Shown here in pieces: positions 18,086-26,961 of a stretch of 58,025 nucleotides of DNA; within the stretch, counting starts at the first letter, position 1, and each line of letters begins with the position of its first letter. Origin of the DNA: Pseudomonadota bacterium (GTDB taxonomy: Bacteria; Pseudomonadota; Gammaproteobacteria; Acidiferrobacterales; UBA6901); the NCBI GenBank assembly GCA_021778035.1, contig JAJYCY010000001.1:22530-80554 (forward strand), in the 5' to 3' direction. The translations under genes and the position numbers were made by a program. The notes under the pieces were generated by a model that saw only the letters and a program-made list of their open reading frames with translations, had not been told where the DNA came from and ran no database searches.

Positions 18086-19396
18086 ATGACCGCAATCCGG
18101 CAGCTGAACAGTACCGATGCTGATTTCCCGCAGGCGCTTGACCGTCTGCTGAACCGGATCGAGGAAACGGACCGCGGAATCGAGGAGCGCGTGCGCGAAA
18201 TCATCGCCGCCGTGCGCGCCCGTGGTGATGCGGCGCTGCTCGATTTTACGGCCCAGTTCGACCGGTTTGCTCCCGCATCTGCGGCGATGCTGGAGATAGC
18301 TGCTCCACAGCTGCGTCAGGCGGCGGAAGGACTGCCTGCCGTGCAGCGTGCCGCGCTGGAACAGTCCGCAGAGCGCATCTGGCGCTATCACGAACGCCAG
18401 CGGGCGGAGTCCTGGACCTACGTGGAAGCCGACGGGACCGTACTGGGCCAGCAGGTTACCGCGCTGGACCGCGTCGGACTCTATGTGCCCGGCGGCAAGG
18501 CAGCCTATCCGTCATCGGTGCTGATGAATGCCATACCGGCACGGGTTGCCGGTGTGGGCGAACTCATCATGGTGGTGCCGACGCCGTCCGGGCAGAGCAA
18601 CGCGCTGGTGCTGGCGGCGGCGCATATTGCCGGCGTCAGCCGTGTGTTTTGCGTCGGTGGTGCGCAGGCGGTTGCGGCCCTGGCATATGGCACGCAGACC
18701 ATTCCGCGTGTCGACAAGATCGTGGGTCCGGGTAACATCTACGTGGCCGTCGCCAAACGCCTCGTGTTCGGGCAGGTGGACATCGACATGGTTGCGGGCC
18801 CGTCCGAGATTGTCGTGGTCTGCGATGGCGCCACGGACCCGGCGTGGGTGGCGATGGACCTGTTTTCCCAGGCTGAACACGACGAGCATGCACAGTCCAT
18901 ACTGATCAGCACCCGCGCGGATTTCCTGCAGGCGGTGCTGGGGCAGATCGAGAGTCTTCTTCCTGGCATGCAGCGCGCGCAGATCATACGTGCGTCGCTG
19001 GAGGCCCGTGGCGCCCTCATTCTGGTGCGTGATCTCGACGAGGCGGCAGACATCGTCAACCGGATTGCACCCGAGCACCTTGAACTGTCCGTCGAGGACC
19101 CCGACCGTCTGGTGTCCCGGGTGCGGCATGCGGGTGCCATTTTCCTTGGGCGGTATACCGCGGAGGCCCTGGGTGACTACTGTGCCGGACCGAACCATGT
19201 GCTGCCGACGTCCGGCACCGCACGTTTCAGTTCGCCGCTCGGGGTCTACGATTTCCAGAAGCGCACCAGCCTGATCCACTGTTCCCCGCAGGGAGCCTCC
19301 GTTTTGGGTGCGACAGCGTCGGTGATGGCGCGGGGCGAAGGACTGGAAGCCCACGCGCGTTCTGCCGAATACCGCATCAGGGGCCACGGCAAATAG
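18086..19396 (+). CDS. hisD: Histidinol dehydrogenase
   Basis: A zinc enzyme (436 aa) that oxidises L-histidinol to histidine in two NAD-dependent steps, the last of the pathway. Family signatures are [69 protein letters not shown] and the catalytic [11 protein letters not shown]. The C-terminal [19 protein letters not shown] is also conserved. Second gene of the his operon, nine bases after hisG. Confidence 0.97.
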   Translation: MTAIRQLNSTDADFPQALDRLLNRIEETDRGIEERVREIIAAVRARGDAALLDFTAQFDRFAPASAAMLEIAAPQLRQAAEGLPAVQRAALEQSAERIWRYHERQRAESWTYVEADGTVLGQQVTALDRVGLYVPGGKAAYPSSVLMNAIPARVAGVGELIMVVPTPSGQSNALVLAAAHIAGVSRVFCVGGAQAVAALAYGTQTIPRVDKIVGPGNIYVAVAKRLVFGQVDIDMVAGPSEIVVVCDGATDPAWVAMDLFSQAEHDEHAQSILISTRADFLQAVLGQIESLLPGMQRAQIIRASLEARGALILVRDLDEAADIVNRIAPEHLELSVEDPDRLVSRVRHAGAIFLGRYTAEALGDYCAGPNHVLPTSGTARFSSPLGVYDFQKRTSLIHCSPQGASVLGATASVMARGEGLEAHARSAEYRIRGHGK

Positions 19397-19407
19397 TGTA
19401 TTGCGCG

Positions 19408-19464
19408 ATGAATCTGTCGAGCTCCACGCCGCCGGCCACAGGCCCACGAGGCGGTGACGTGTGA
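19408..19464 (+). other. Mini-ORF in the hisD-hisC spacer
   Basis: ATG at 19408 opens 18 codons (MNLSSSTPPATGPRGGDV) whose TGA overlaps the GTG start of hisC. No ribosome site precedes it. It may couple translation of hisC to ribosomes that read the spacer, or be chance. Confidence 0.25.
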
Positions 19465-20570
19465 GCGATATTGGCGCACGGGTGGCGCGCCTGGTCCGGC
19501 CGGAAGTCCGGGCTCTCAGCGCTTACCATGTTCAGGATGCGTCCGGACTGGTCAAGCTTGATGCGATGGAAAATCCCTATTCCTGGCCGGAGGATCTCAG
19601 GCAGGAATGGCTCGAGCGGCTGCGTGATGTCCCGATAAACCGCTATCCCGATCCCGGCGCGCATGCGCTGCACCAGTGCCTGAGAGAACATCTGCGGCTG
19701 CCCGCTGCAGCTGGCCTGCTTCTCGGCAATGGCTCGGATGAGCTTATCCAGATGGTTCTCATGGCAGTTGCGCGCCAAGGCGCATCCGTGGTGGCTCCGG
19801 TTCCGACATTCGTGATGTACGAACTGATCGCGAGAACGCTGGGGATGGAATTTGCCGGGGTACCGCTGGCCGATGATTTTTCCATTGACCTGCCGGCGAT
19901 GCATGAGGCCATCCGTGTTAAGCGTCCCGCCGTGGTGTTTCTCGCCTATCCCAACAATCCGACCGGCAACCTGTTTGACGCTCAGGCCATGGAGTCGATA
20001 CTCCAGGCGGCACCGGGCCTGGTTATCGTCGATGAGGCCTACCATGCATTTGCGCTGCAAAGCTTCATGGACCGGCTTGCGCGCTACGACAACCTGCTTG
20101 TGCTGCGCACACTGTCCAAGCAGGGTCTGGCAGGTCTGCGTCTGGGGATGCTTTGCGGGGATCCCGCATGGATAGCGGAACTCGACAAGCTGCGCCTGCC
20201 TTACAACATCAATATCCTCACCCAGGTGAGCGTGGAATTTGCGCTCACGCACGCGCAGGTATTTGATGCCCAGACCGCCCGGATACGCACAGACCGGGAA
20301 CAGCTGTCCGGCGCGCTCGGAAAGCTGCCGGGGGTGCGGGTATGGCCGAGCGCCGCGAATTTCCTGCTGTTCCGCACGGGCAGGACGGCGAAGGCGGTTT
20401 TCGAAGGTCTGCGCCGGCGCGGTGTGCTCATCAAGAACCTGGCTGCGGCCGGGGGCGTGCTCAGTGAGTGCCTGAGGGTTACCGTCGGGACACCCGAGGA
20501 AAACAGGCTTTTCCTCGATGCCCTGTCGCAGACCCTGGAATCCTCTGATTCTTCTGTCCAGCCGGGATAA
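19461..20570 (+). CDS. hisC: Histidinol-phosphate aminotransferase
   Basis: A PLP-dependent class I/II aminotransferase (369 aa) converting imidazole-acetol phosphate and glutamate to histidinol phosphate. The cofactor lysine is K220 in LSKQGLAGLRLG, and the substrate aspartate/tyrosine region is VIVDEAYHAFA. LPFLAYPNNPTGN is replaced by VVFLAYPNNPTGNLF, the standard family stretch. The GTG start at 19461 overlaps the stop of a mini-ORF in the hisD-hisC spacer. Confidence 0.96.
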   Translation: MSDIGARVARLVRPEVRALSAYHVQDASGLVKLDAMENPYSWPEDLRQEWLERLRDVPINRYPDPGAHALHQCLREHLRLPAAAGLLLGNGSDELIQMVLMAVARQGASVVAPVPTFVMYELIARTLGMEFAGVPLADDFSIDLPAMHEAIRVKRPAVVFLAYPNNPTGNLFDAQAMESILQAAPGLVIVDEAYHAFALQSFMDRLARYDNLLVLRTLSKQGLAGLRLGMLCGDPAWIAELDKLRLPYNINILTQVSVEFALTHAQVFDAQTARIRTDREQLSGALGKLPGVRVWPSAANFLLFRTGRTAKAVFEGLRRRGVLIKNLAAAGGVLSECLRVTVGTPEENRLFLDALSQTLESSDSSVQPG

Positions 20571-20590
20571 TTTGCTAACATGATGGCTGG

Positions 20591-21208
20591 ATGAACCCGA
20601 TCGGGAGGCCGGTAGTGGCTGAACGTATTGCCCAGATAGCGCGTGACACCCAGGAAACCCGGATTGCGGTCAGCGTGAATCTGGACGGCCGTGGTGCGGC
20701 AGAGCTTGATACTGGGCTGCCGTTTCTCGAGCACATGCTCGATCAGGTGGCCCGCCATGGGCTCATCGATCTGACCGTGCGCGCCCGGGGTGACCTGCAG
20801 GTCGATGCGCATCACACAGTTGAGGACATCGGAATCACGTTCGGCCAGGCCGTAGCCAAAGCCGTGGGTGACAAGAAAGGGATCTGCCGCTACGGCCACG
20901 CCTATGTGCCGCTCGACGAGGCGCTGTGCCGCGTGGTCATCGATCTTTCCGGCCGGCCCGGGCTGTCGTATCGCGTGAATTTCCCGCGCGCGCGGGTCGA
21001 CGCCTTCGACGTGGATCTGGTCCGGGAGTTTTTCCAGGGATTCTGCAATCACGCGATGGCGACGCTGCACATTGATGTGCTTCATGGCGACAACGCTCAC
21101 CATGTGGCCGAAACAGTCTTCAAGGCCTTCGGACGCGCGCTGCGGATGGCGCTGCAGCTGGATCCACGCATGGGGGAGATGGTTCCCTCTACCAAAGGCA
21201 CGCTGTAA
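20591..21208 (+). CDS. hisB: Imidazoleglycerol-phosphate dehydratase
   Basis: Dehydrates imidazoleglycerol phosphate to imidazole-acetol phosphate (205 aa). The two metal motifs are [11 protein letters not shown] and, near the end, [20 protein letters not shown]; the [12 protein letters not shown] segment is the third conserved block. It is the monofunctional form, without the N-terminal histidinol-phosphatase of enterobacterial HisB, so a separate phosphatase must exist elsewhere. It begins 20 bases after hisC. Confidence 0.96.
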   Translation: MNPIGRPVVAERIAQIARDTQETRIAVSVNLDGRGAAELDTGLPFLEHMLDQVARHGLIDLTVRARGDLQVDAHHTVEDIGITFGQAVAKAVGDKKGICRYGHAYVPLDEALCRVVIDLSGRPGLSYRVNFPRARVDAFDVDLVREFFQGFCNHAMATLHIDVLHGDNAHHVAETVFKAFGRALRMALQLDPRMGEMVPSTKGTL

Positions 21209-21211
21209 GGG

Positions 21212-21289
21212 ATGGACAAGGAAGCCAATTTCGGACAGCCAGACACGGCCGGTCCGGACCCAGGTACAGGACGGCGCCAGTTGCCATGA
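21212..21289 (+). other. Mini-ORF in the hisB-hisH spacer
   Basis: ATG at 21212 opens 25 codons (MDKEANFGQPDTAGPDPG...) and its TGA overlaps the ATG start of hisH. The AAGGG directly before the ATG is too close to serve as its ribosome site. It fills the whole 77-base spacer. Confidence 0.3.
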
Positions 21290-21936
21290 GTACGGTTGCA
21301 GTCATCGACTACGGGATGGGCAACCTGCGTTCGGTATGCAAGGCGCTTGAGCATGTTGCTCCGGCTGCGCGGGTGTTCCTGACCGCCGATCCCGATGCCT
21401 TGGTGCGTGCGGACAGGATCGTTTTTCCCGGCCAGGGGGCGATCGGGGGGTGCATTTCGGAGCTGGACCGTCTTGGCCTGCGGGCGGCTGTCCTCCAGGG
21501 CATGAACACGAAGCCGTTTCTCGGGATATGCCTCGGTCTACAGGCGCTCTACGCTTACAGCGAAGAGGGCGGCGGCACGGCGGGTCTGGCGGTGCTTCCG
21601 GGACGCGTGGCGCTTTTTCCGCATGAGCGCATGCACAATCCGGCAGACGGGCAGATCCTGAAGGTTCCGCATATGGGCTGGAACCAGGTGCACCAGGTTG
21701 CTGCGCACCCCCTGTGGCGCGGGATTGCCCAGGATTCGCGCTTTTACTTTGTGCACAGCTATTATGCGGATGCGGGTGACCGCGGGCAGGTTATGGGGAT
21801 AACCGAATACGGTGTGCGCTTTACCTCGGCGGCAGGCCGTGAGAATATTTTTGCAGTCCAGTTTCACCCCGAAAAGAGTCAGCATGCGGGACTGGTCCTG
21901 CTGGGTAATTTCATGTCCTGGGATGGGTCTGCATGA
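21286..21936 (+). CDS. hisH: Imidazole glycerol phosphate synthase, glutaminase subunit
   Basis: The class I glutamine amidotransferase subunit (216 aa) that makes ammonia for HisF. The nucleophile is C82 in FLGICLGLQALY; the histidine-glutamate pair is in VQFHPEKSQH. FPGQGAIGGC near residue 48 forms the oxyanion strand. Its ATG overlaps the stop of a small reading frame in the 77-base hisB-hisH spacer, and its stop (TGA) overlaps an ATG that opens another. Confidence 0.96.
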   Translation: MSTVAVIDYGMGNLRSVCKALEHVAPAARVFLTADPDALVRADRIVFPGQGAIGGCISELDRLGLRAAVLQGMNTKPFLGICLGLQALYAYSEEGGGTAGLAVLPGRVALFPHERMHNPADGQILKVPHMGWNQVHQVAAHPLWRGIAQDSRFYFVHSYYADAGDRGQVMGITEYGVRFTSAAGRENIFAVQFHPEKSQHAGLVLLGNFMSWDGSA

Positions 21937-21992
21937 GAAGCATCGCTGCCCGGAATGCCGGACGGAAGAGCAGACACGGGAAGCGCCGCTGA
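21933..21992 (+). other. Mini-ORF after hisH
   Basis: ATG at 21933 overlaps the hisH stop (ATGA) and opens 19 codons rich in arginine and lysine (MRSIAARNAGRKSRHGKRR), ending before the hisA start region. AAGGAG at 21997-22002 follows its stop. Confidence 0.25.
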
Positions 21993-22046
21993 TCCGAAGG
22001 AGACATGGCGTTCTGGCTTCGGCAGGGCGCGGATGAGTCATCCCCC

Positions 22047-22799
22047 ATGAGTAATGCACAGATGCTAGTTATCCCTGCGATCGACATCAAAGACGGCAAA
22101 TGCGTGCGCCTCAGGCAGGGCCGCATGGATGATGACACGGTTTTTTCTAATGACCCGGTTGCGGTAGCAGGCCGCTGGATAAAGGCCGGAGCGCGGCGCC
22201 TGCACGTCGTTGATCTCAATGGCGCCTTCGCCGGCAAGCCGGTCAATGCGGAAGTGGTTGAGGCGATCGTGAAGTCGTATCCGGATCTGCCGGTGCAGGT
22301 AGGTGGCGGAATCCGGGACGAGGAGACGATCCAGGCCTATCTGGATGCCGGTGTACGCTATGTGATCCTCGGCACCAAGGCGGTCAATGCGCCGCATTTC
22401 GTAGGCGACATGTGCGCGGAATTTCCCGGACATATCATTATCGGGCTGGACGCCCGGGACGGGAAAGTCGCCATCGACGGCTGGTCAAAGCTGTCCGGTC
22501 ACGATGTGATTGATCTTGCAAAGCGCTACCAGGACGAAGGCGTGGATGCGATCATATACACCGACATAGGGCGTGACGGCATGCTCAGCGGTGTGAATGT
22601 CGATGCCACGCTGCGGCTTGCCCGGTCGATATCCATACCCGTGATCGCGTCTGGTGGAATCAGCAGTCTTGAGGACATCCGGCGGCTTTGCGGCATCCAG
22701 GATCAGGGTGTGGTTGGGGCCGTTACCGGGCGCGCGATCTACGAGGGCACGCTGGATTTTGCCGAGGCCCAGAAGCTGGCGGATTCACTGGCTTCCTGA
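22047..22799 (+). CDS. hisA: ProFAR isomerase
   Basis: A TIM-barrel isomerase that opens the sugar ring of ProFAR (5'-phosphoribosylformimino-AICAR-P). Features: [18 protein letters not shown] with catalytic [36 protein letters not shown], and [17 protein letters not shown]. Start is uncertain. The ATG at 22047 gives 250 aa and the one at 22062 the family-standard 245. An ATG at 22005 has AAGGAG upstream but at only two bases' spacing, which is too close for good use. None of the three has an ideal site. Confidence 0.94.
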   Translation: MSNAQMLVIPAIDIKDGKCVRLRQGRMDDDTVFSNDPVAVAGRWIKAGARRLHVVDLNGAFAGKPVNAEVVEAIVKSYPDLPVQVGGGIRDEETIQAYLDAGVRYVILGTKAVNAPHFVGDMCAEFPGHIIIGLDARDGKVAIDGWSKLSGHDVIDLAKRYQDEGVDAIIYTDIGRDGMLSGVNVDATLRLARSISIPVIASGGISSLEDIRRLCGIQDQGVVGAVTGRAIYEGTLDFAEAQKLADSLAS

Positions 22800-22859
22800 A
22801 CACAGGCGTGGCCCGGAGTTCCGGGTAGCCTTAACCGCCAACCGGCGCCGGATTTCAAT

Positions 22860-23630
22860 ATGGGTCTTTCCAAGCGCATCATTCCCTGTCTCGACGTCGA
22901 CAATGGCCGGGTCGTGAAGGGGGTGCGTTTTGTCGACATCCGGGATGCCGGTGACCCCGTGGAAATTGCGCGCCGCTATGACCAGCAGGGCGCGGACGAG
23001 ATTACGTTCCTGGACATTACGGCAAGCTCGGATAACCGCCAGACGATGGTGCACGTCGTGGAGGCCATGGCCGAACAGGTTTTCATACCGCTTACCGTGG
23101 GCGGCGGCATCCGTCAGGTCGGGGACGTCAGGCGCATGCTTGTGGCAGGCGCCGACAAGGTCGCAATCAATACGGCGGCGGTCGCCAATCCCGAATTCGT
23201 GCGGGAGGCGTCCGGCCATTTCGGTTCACAGTGCATCGTGGTCGCAATCGATGCCAAGCAGGTGAAGTCCGGCGACAATCCGTGCTGGGAGGTATTTACC
23301 CACGGCGGGCGCCGTGGCACAGGCATTGACGCAGTGGGCTGGGCGGTCAGGATGGCAGAATATGGTGCCGGCGAGATCCTCCTGACCAGTATGGACCGCG
23401 ACGGCACCCGTGACGGATTCGATCTTGCCCTGGTGCGCGCGGTGTGTGACGCCGTGACGATCCCGGTGATCGCCTCGGGTGGCGTGGGCAATCTTGACCA
23501 TCTAGTGGATGGCATACTGAAAGGCCATGCTGATGCCGTGCTCGCAGCCAGCATCTTCCACTTCGGGGAATATACCGTCGGAGATGCCAAGCGGAGACTG
23601 GCGGAATGTGGAATAGAGGTGCGGCTCTGA
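22860..23630 (+). CDS. hisF: Imidazole glycerol phosphate synthase, cyclase subunit
   Basis: The cyclase half of the HisHF synthase (256 aa), a TIM barrel that uses ammonia from HisH to form imidazoleglycerol phosphate and AICAR. Diagnostic stretches are [57 protein letters not shown] and [23 protein letters not shown]. Start at 22860 gives normal length. A small hairpin (CCCGGA GT TCCGGG) lies in the hisA-hisF spacer. Confidence 0.97.
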   Translation: MGLSKRIIPCLDVDNGRVVKGVRFVDIRDAGDPVEIARRYDQQGADEITFLDITASSDNRQTMVHVVEAMAEQVFIPLTVGGGIRQVGDVRRMLVAGADKVAINTAAVANPEFVREASGHFGSQCIVVAIDAKQVKSGDNPCWEVFTHGGRRGTGIDAVGWAVRMAEYGAGEILLTSMDRDGTRDGFDLALVRAVCDAVTIPVIASGGVGNLDHLVDGILKGHADAVLAASIFHFGEYTVGDAKRRLAECGIEVRL

Positions 23631-23694
23631 GAGTCCTAGATGTACGGTGCAGGCAAGGGTCTGCCCGGTGCGGACTTCAGCGGGATGAGAGTGA

Positions 23695-24093
23695 ATGATT
23701 GGGTCATGGCTTGATGCAGTCAGATGGGACGCAGCCGGGCTCGTTCCGGTGATCGCCCAGGATCACGCCACTGGCCGCGTGCTGATGGTGGCATGGATGA
23801 ACCGCGAAGCGCTGGCGGCAACGGTGCAGGAAGGCAGGGCGGTATACTGGTCAAGGTCGCGCCAGCGGCTCTGGCGCAAGGGCGAAGAGTCTGGTCACGT
23901 CCAGACAGTCCGCGACATACGCCTCGACTGCGACAGCGATGCGGTGCTGCTCAGCGTTGAGCAGGCTGGGGGTATTGCCTGCCACACCGGGCGCAACAGC
24001 TGCTTTTTCCAGCAATTACAGGGTGACCAGTGGGTGGCGGTAGACCCGGTGATCAAGAGCGAGTCGGAAATCTATCGCGGGGGCGGCAAATGA
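23695..24093 (+). CDS. hisI: Phosphoribosyl-AMP cyclohydrolase
   Basis: A zinc hydrolase (132 aa) that opens the adenine ring of phosphoribosyl-AMP. Conserved features are [40 protein letters not shown] and the metal ligands around [13 protein letters not shown] and [11 protein letters not shown]. It is the stand-alone cyclohydrolase; the pyrophosphohydrolase activity is in the separate hisE downstream. This split, instead of fused hisIE, is usual in Pseudomonas and Betaproteobacteria. Confidence 0.96.
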   Translation: MIGSWLDAVRWDAAGLVPVIAQDHATGRVLMVAWMNREALAATVQEGRAVYWSRSRQRLWRKGEESGHVQTVRDIRLDCDSDAVLLSVEQAGGIACHTGRNSCFFQQLQGDQWVAVDPVIKSESEIYRGGGK

Positions 24094-24188
24094 ACGGCGC
24101 AGCGGGCGGACGGAAGAAACCCCTGACGGTGCGCGGAACCGTTTCCGGCCCAGCGGCTAGTGCGGCCAGATATCCCAGGTGCCTGTAA
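24090..24188 (+). other. Mini-ORF in the hisI-hisE spacer
   Basis: ATG at 24090 overlaps the hisI stop (ATGA) and runs 32 codons ([20 protein letters not shown]...) to a TAA two bases before the hisE ATG at 24191. It fills the entire spacer, which has no other visible function. Confidence 0.3.
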
Positions 24189-24190
24189 TC

Positions 24191-24517
24191 ATGTCTGAAA
24201 TCCTAGAGGAACTTGCTGCCGTGCTCGAGGCCCGCAAAACCGCGGATCCATCGTCGTCATATGTTGCCGGCCTTTACAGCCGGGGTCTCGATGCCATTCT
24301 GAAGAAAATCGGCGAGGAATCGGCTGAACTGCTGATTGCGGCAAAGGGTGGGGACACCCACCAGCTGGTGCACGAGATGGCTGATCTCTGGTTCCATACG
24401 CTGGTGCTACTTGCGCAATCGGGGCTGAAGCCGGATGATGTACTGCTCGAGCTGAAGCGCCGGTTCGGCCTTTCCGGACTCGAGGAAAAGGCACGGCGCG
24501 GAAAGACTGGGCTATGA
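24191..24517 (+). CDS. hisE: Phosphoribosyl-ATP pyrophosphatase
   Basis: Hydrolyses phosphoribosyl-ATP to phosphoribosyl-AMP and pyrophosphate (108 aa). It has the MazG-like all-helical fold: the helix [17 protein letters not shown] carries the metal-binding EExxE pattern, and [16 protein letters not shown] carries ExxD. The ATG at 24191 starts [16 protein letters not shown]; a GTG at 24179 is the alternative. The last his gene; its stop overlaps the hinT start by four bases. Confidence 0.95.
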   Translation: MSEILEELAAVLEARKTADPSSSYVAGLYSRGLDAILKKIGEESAELLIAAKGGDTHQLVHEMADLWFHTLVLLAQSGLKPDDVLLELKRRFGLSGLEEKARRGKTGL

Positions 24518-24852
24518 CGGATTGTCTTTTTTGCCGGATCGTACAGGGCAAGCTGCCTTCGGAGCGGGTCCATGAGGATGGCGATGTGATCGTCATCCGT
24601 GACATCTACCCCAAGGCTCCGGTGCATCTGCTGGTGATTCCGCGCATTCACTGTGACAGCCTGAACGAACTGGCCCCGGAGCATGACCGGCTGATCGCGC
24701 ATATGATCCGGCTGTTGCCGGAACTTGCGCGTCGCGAAGGGCTGGCTGACGGATTCCGCGTGGTGATCAACACGGGTCGCGGAGGGGGACAGGAGATCCT
24801 CCACCTTCACATCCATCTGCTGGGCGGTACCGGGCATCTGCCGGGATTTTGA
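24514..24852 (+). CDS. hinT: HIT-family nucleotide hydrolase HinT
   Basis: A histidine-triad protein (112 aa), a purine phosphoramidase that also hydrolyses aminoacyl-adenylates. The triad is in [10 protein letters not shown] near the end; the CxxC-like pair CLFC at residues 4-7 is typical of the zinc-bearing branch. [21 protein letters not shown] is the family core. It sits between hisE and tatA, an arrangement common in Betaproteobacteria and some Gammaproteobacteria. Confidence 0.95.
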   Translation: MTDCLFCRIVQGKLPSERVHEDGDVIVIRDIYPKAPVHLLVIPRIHCDSLNELAPEHDRLIAHMIRLLPELARREGLADGFRVVINTGRGGGQEILHLHIHLLGGTGHLPGF

Positions 24853-24873
24853 CAGACCAAGAGGAAAACTGAC

Positions 24874-25176
24874 ATGGGCGAATTCAGCATCTGGCACTGG
24901 GTGGTCATTCTGGCCATCGTCCTGGTCATCTTCGGAACAAAGAAGTTGCGCAATGTCGGCAGCGACCTTGGCGGAGCCATCAAGAACTTCAAGCAGGCCA
25001 TGAAAGAGGAGGCCGGCCAGGACGGAACCGGCAGCGGGCAAGTGGAGGGACAGGCGCCAGTTCCTGAAATCCGCAAGATCGAGCGGCAGCCGGCCAAGGC
25101 GTCGCGCACGAAGGGCGCAGCTGCATCCAAGGCAGCCAAGACAAAGGGCAGCCCCCGCTCGAAAAAGACGGCCTGA
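24874..25176 (+). CDS. tatA: Sec-independent translocase subunit TatA (copy 1, long basic tail)
   Basis: TatA forms the translocation pore that moves folded proteins across the inner membrane. Residues 4-22 are the membrane helix ([18 protein letters not shown]), then the hinge [21 protein letters not shown] and an amphipathic helix to about residue 45. The last 40 residues form a basic tail rich in lysine and alanine ([17 protein letters not shown]), longer than in E. coli TatA. A second tatA follows at 25295 with the same N-terminus. Confidence 0.93.
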   Translation: MGEFSIWHWVVILAIVLVIFGTKKLRNVGSDLGGAIKNFKQAMKEEAGQDGTGSGQVEGQAPVPEIRKIERQPAKASRTKGAAASKAAKTKGSPRSKKTA

Positions 25177-25178
25177 CA

Positions 25179-25262
25179 GGCCGGCAGATCCACCACGGGG
25201 TGCGGTCACCCCCTGCATAGTCTACTGACGGGCGGCAGCGGGCCGGCAGATCCACCGCGGGG
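25179..25262. repeat. 22-base direct repeat in the tatA-tatA spacer, with a hairpin between
   Basis: GGCCGGCAGATCCACC at 25179-25194 recurs at 25241-25256. Including the next bases the two copies match in 21 of 22 positions (25179-25200 and 25241-25262). Between them is a 6-bp hairpin GGGGTG CGGT CACCCC at 25197-25212. The repeats flank the spacer between the two tatA genes, as left by a tandem duplication or recombination event. Confidence 0.7.
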
Positions 25263-25294
25263 CCGCCGCCGACGAAGCACACGGAAAATCGGAC

Positions 25295-25558
25295 ATGGGC
25301 GAATTCAGCATCTGGCACTGGCTGGTCATTCTGGCCATCGTTGTGGTCATCTTCGGCACCAAGAAGCTGCGCAACATCGGCAGTGACCTGGGCGGGGCCG
25401 TCCGTAATTTCAAGGAATCCATGAAAGGCGAGACGGACAGGTCGCCGGACGATGCTGCCGGCGGTCGCGACGAGTCGCAGCCGGCGGATGACACGCACCG
25501 GATCATCGAAGGCGAGATTACCTCCAAGCATACCGGCAGGGACAAGAAGAAGGTTTGA
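25295..25558 (+). CDS. tatA: Second TatA-family subunit (copy 2)
   Basis: A second TatA (87 aa) with the same opening as copy 1: the first nine codons are identical in DNA, and the membrane helix and hinge differ at few residues ([31 protein letters not shown]). The tail is different: short and mixed-charge ([22 protein letters not shown]) instead of basic. It could be a TatE-like partner. TatB starts 25 bases downstream, so the pair belongs to one tat operon. Confidence 0.92.
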   Translation: MGEFSIWHWLVILAIVVVIFGTKKLRNIGSDLGGAVRNFKESMKGETDRSPDDAAGGRDESQPADDTHRIIEGEITSKHTGRDKKKV

Positions 25559-25583
25559 CCCGGCCCTGACGCGGGCACAATCA

Positions 25584-26084
25584 GTGTTTGATTTCAGCTT
25601 TTCAGAACTGGTCCTGATCGGCCTAATAGCCCTGATTGTCCTCGGGCCACAGCGGCTGCCGGAAGTGGCGCGCGCACTGGGCCGCTGGATGGCGCGTCTG
25701 CGCCGTTTCCTGGAAGACGTGAAGCGCGATGTCGATCATCACGTTCAGGACGACGATCTCGCGGCATTTCGCAAGATCCAGGAAGAGCTTGCTGAAACCA
25801 GGCAGGCGCTGGAGCACTCAGCGCACGAGACCATTTCGGGCCTGAACCTGCATCCGGAATCCGGTAACGCTACTGCCCCCGAGGAAGCGGGCGCGGAAGC
25901 ACCGGACAGCAGCCATCCTGCGGTTGCCGAGATGCCGCAGGTCCGGCGCGCGCGCAAGCCGGCGGCGCGCAAGCGCCCGGCCCGAAAGAATCCTTCACCA
26001 GCCAAAACCGGGTCCCCGATCCAGACGGGTTCCCGGTCTACCCGGAACGGCAATGGCAGCACAAGAAAAACCAGACCCCGCTGA
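25584..26084 (+). CDS. tatB: Sec-independent translocase subunit TatB
   Basis: TatB, with TatC, forms the receptor for twin-arginine signal peptides. The GTG start at 25584 gives [33 protein letters not shown], the classic TatB beginning with a glutamate at residue 7 in the helix. A long amphipathic, charged helix follows, then a tail of about 30 residues rich in Arg, Lys, Pro and Ala ([18 protein letters not shown]). Length 166. The tail overlaps the tatC start by 32 bases in another frame. Confidence 0.94.
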   Translation: MFDFSFSELVLIGLIALIVLGPQRLPEVARALGRWMARLRRFLEDVKRDVDHHVQDDDLAAFRKIQEELAETRQALEHSAHETISGLNLHPESGNATAPEEAGAEAPDSSHPAVAEMPQVRRARKPAARKRPARKNPSPAKTGSPIQTGSRSTRNGNGSTRKTRPR

Positions 26085-26952
26085 TTCCGCCGAAGGCGGG
26101 GCGGAAGGCAGTTTCATATCCCACCTGCTGGAGTTGCGTAACAGACTGCTCTATTCGGTGCTTTTCATAGGCATCATTTTTCTTGCGCTGGTGCCGTTTT
26201 CCAGCAAGGTGTACTCGCGTGTCGCGCAGCCGCTCATTTCCGTGCTGCCCAAGGGGGCGACCATGATCGCCACCGACGTGACTTCACCGTTTCTGACCCC
26301 CATCAAGCTGACGCTGGCGGTGGCGATAGTCATTGCCATACCGTTCGTGCTGTACCAGCTGTGGGCATTTATCGCGCCGGGGCTGTACCGCCACGAGCGC
26401 AGACTGGTCCTGCCTCTGCTCGTGTCGAGCACTGCGCTGTTCTACACCGGCATGGCATTTGCCTATTTCGTCATCTTTCCTATGGTGTTCAGGTTCTTCG
26501 TCCACTCACTTCCCGCCGGGGTGACGATGATGACCGATATCCGGTCCTACCTGAATTTCGTGTTCTCCATGTTCTTCGCGTTTGGTCTTGCCTTCGAGCT
26601 TCCGGTGGCCGTCGTGCTGCTTGCGTGGATGGGGATCCTCGATCCGGACGCGCTGGCGAAAAAACGTCCATACGTGATTCTGGCGGTATTCGTCATCGCC
26701 GCGTTCCTGACACCGCCGGACGTGTTCTCGCAGACGTTCCTGGCGGTGCCAATGCTGGTGCTGTTCGAGATAGGACTGTTTTTTGCGCGCCGGATCACCC
26801 GCGCGAAAAAAGCGCGGGCGGCGGCAGAAGGCACGAAAGAAGACGACAGCCCCGCCACCGGTGCGCCGGCGGGGCGCAAGACGTCCGGCCGCAACGGCCA
26901 GAGCGCGCGGCGCAGAAGCGCAAACACGAAGACCACACGTCCCAAACGCTGA
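26053..26952 (+). CDS. tatC: Sec-independent translocase subunit TatC
   Basis: The six-helix inner-membrane receptor (299 aa). After a short acidic N-terminus comes the conserved [17 protein letters not shown], then MTSPF-type [30 protein letters not shown] and the terminal helices ([30 protein letters not shown]). The C-terminal 45 residues are a basic tail ([15 protein letters not shown]) longer than usual. The start ATG at 26053 lies inside tatB. Next to it, convergent, is the DegS-type protease gene with a 9-base gap. Confidence 0.95.
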   Translation: MAAQEKPDPADSAEGGAEGSFISHLLELRNRLLYSVLFIGIIFLALVPFSSKVYSRVAQPLISVLPKGATMIATDVTSPFLTPIKLTLAVAIVIAIPFVLYQLWAFIAPGLYRHERRLVLPLLVSSTALFYTGMAFAYFVIFPMVFRFFVHSLPAGVTMMTDIRSYLNFVFSMFFAFGLAFELPVAVVLLAWMGILDPDALAKKRPYVILAVFVIAAFLTPPDVFSQTFLAVPMLVLFEIGLFFARRITRAKKARAAAEGTKEDDSPATGAPAGRKTSGRNGQSARRRSANTKTTRPKR

Positions 26953-26961
26953 GCCGTGCGG

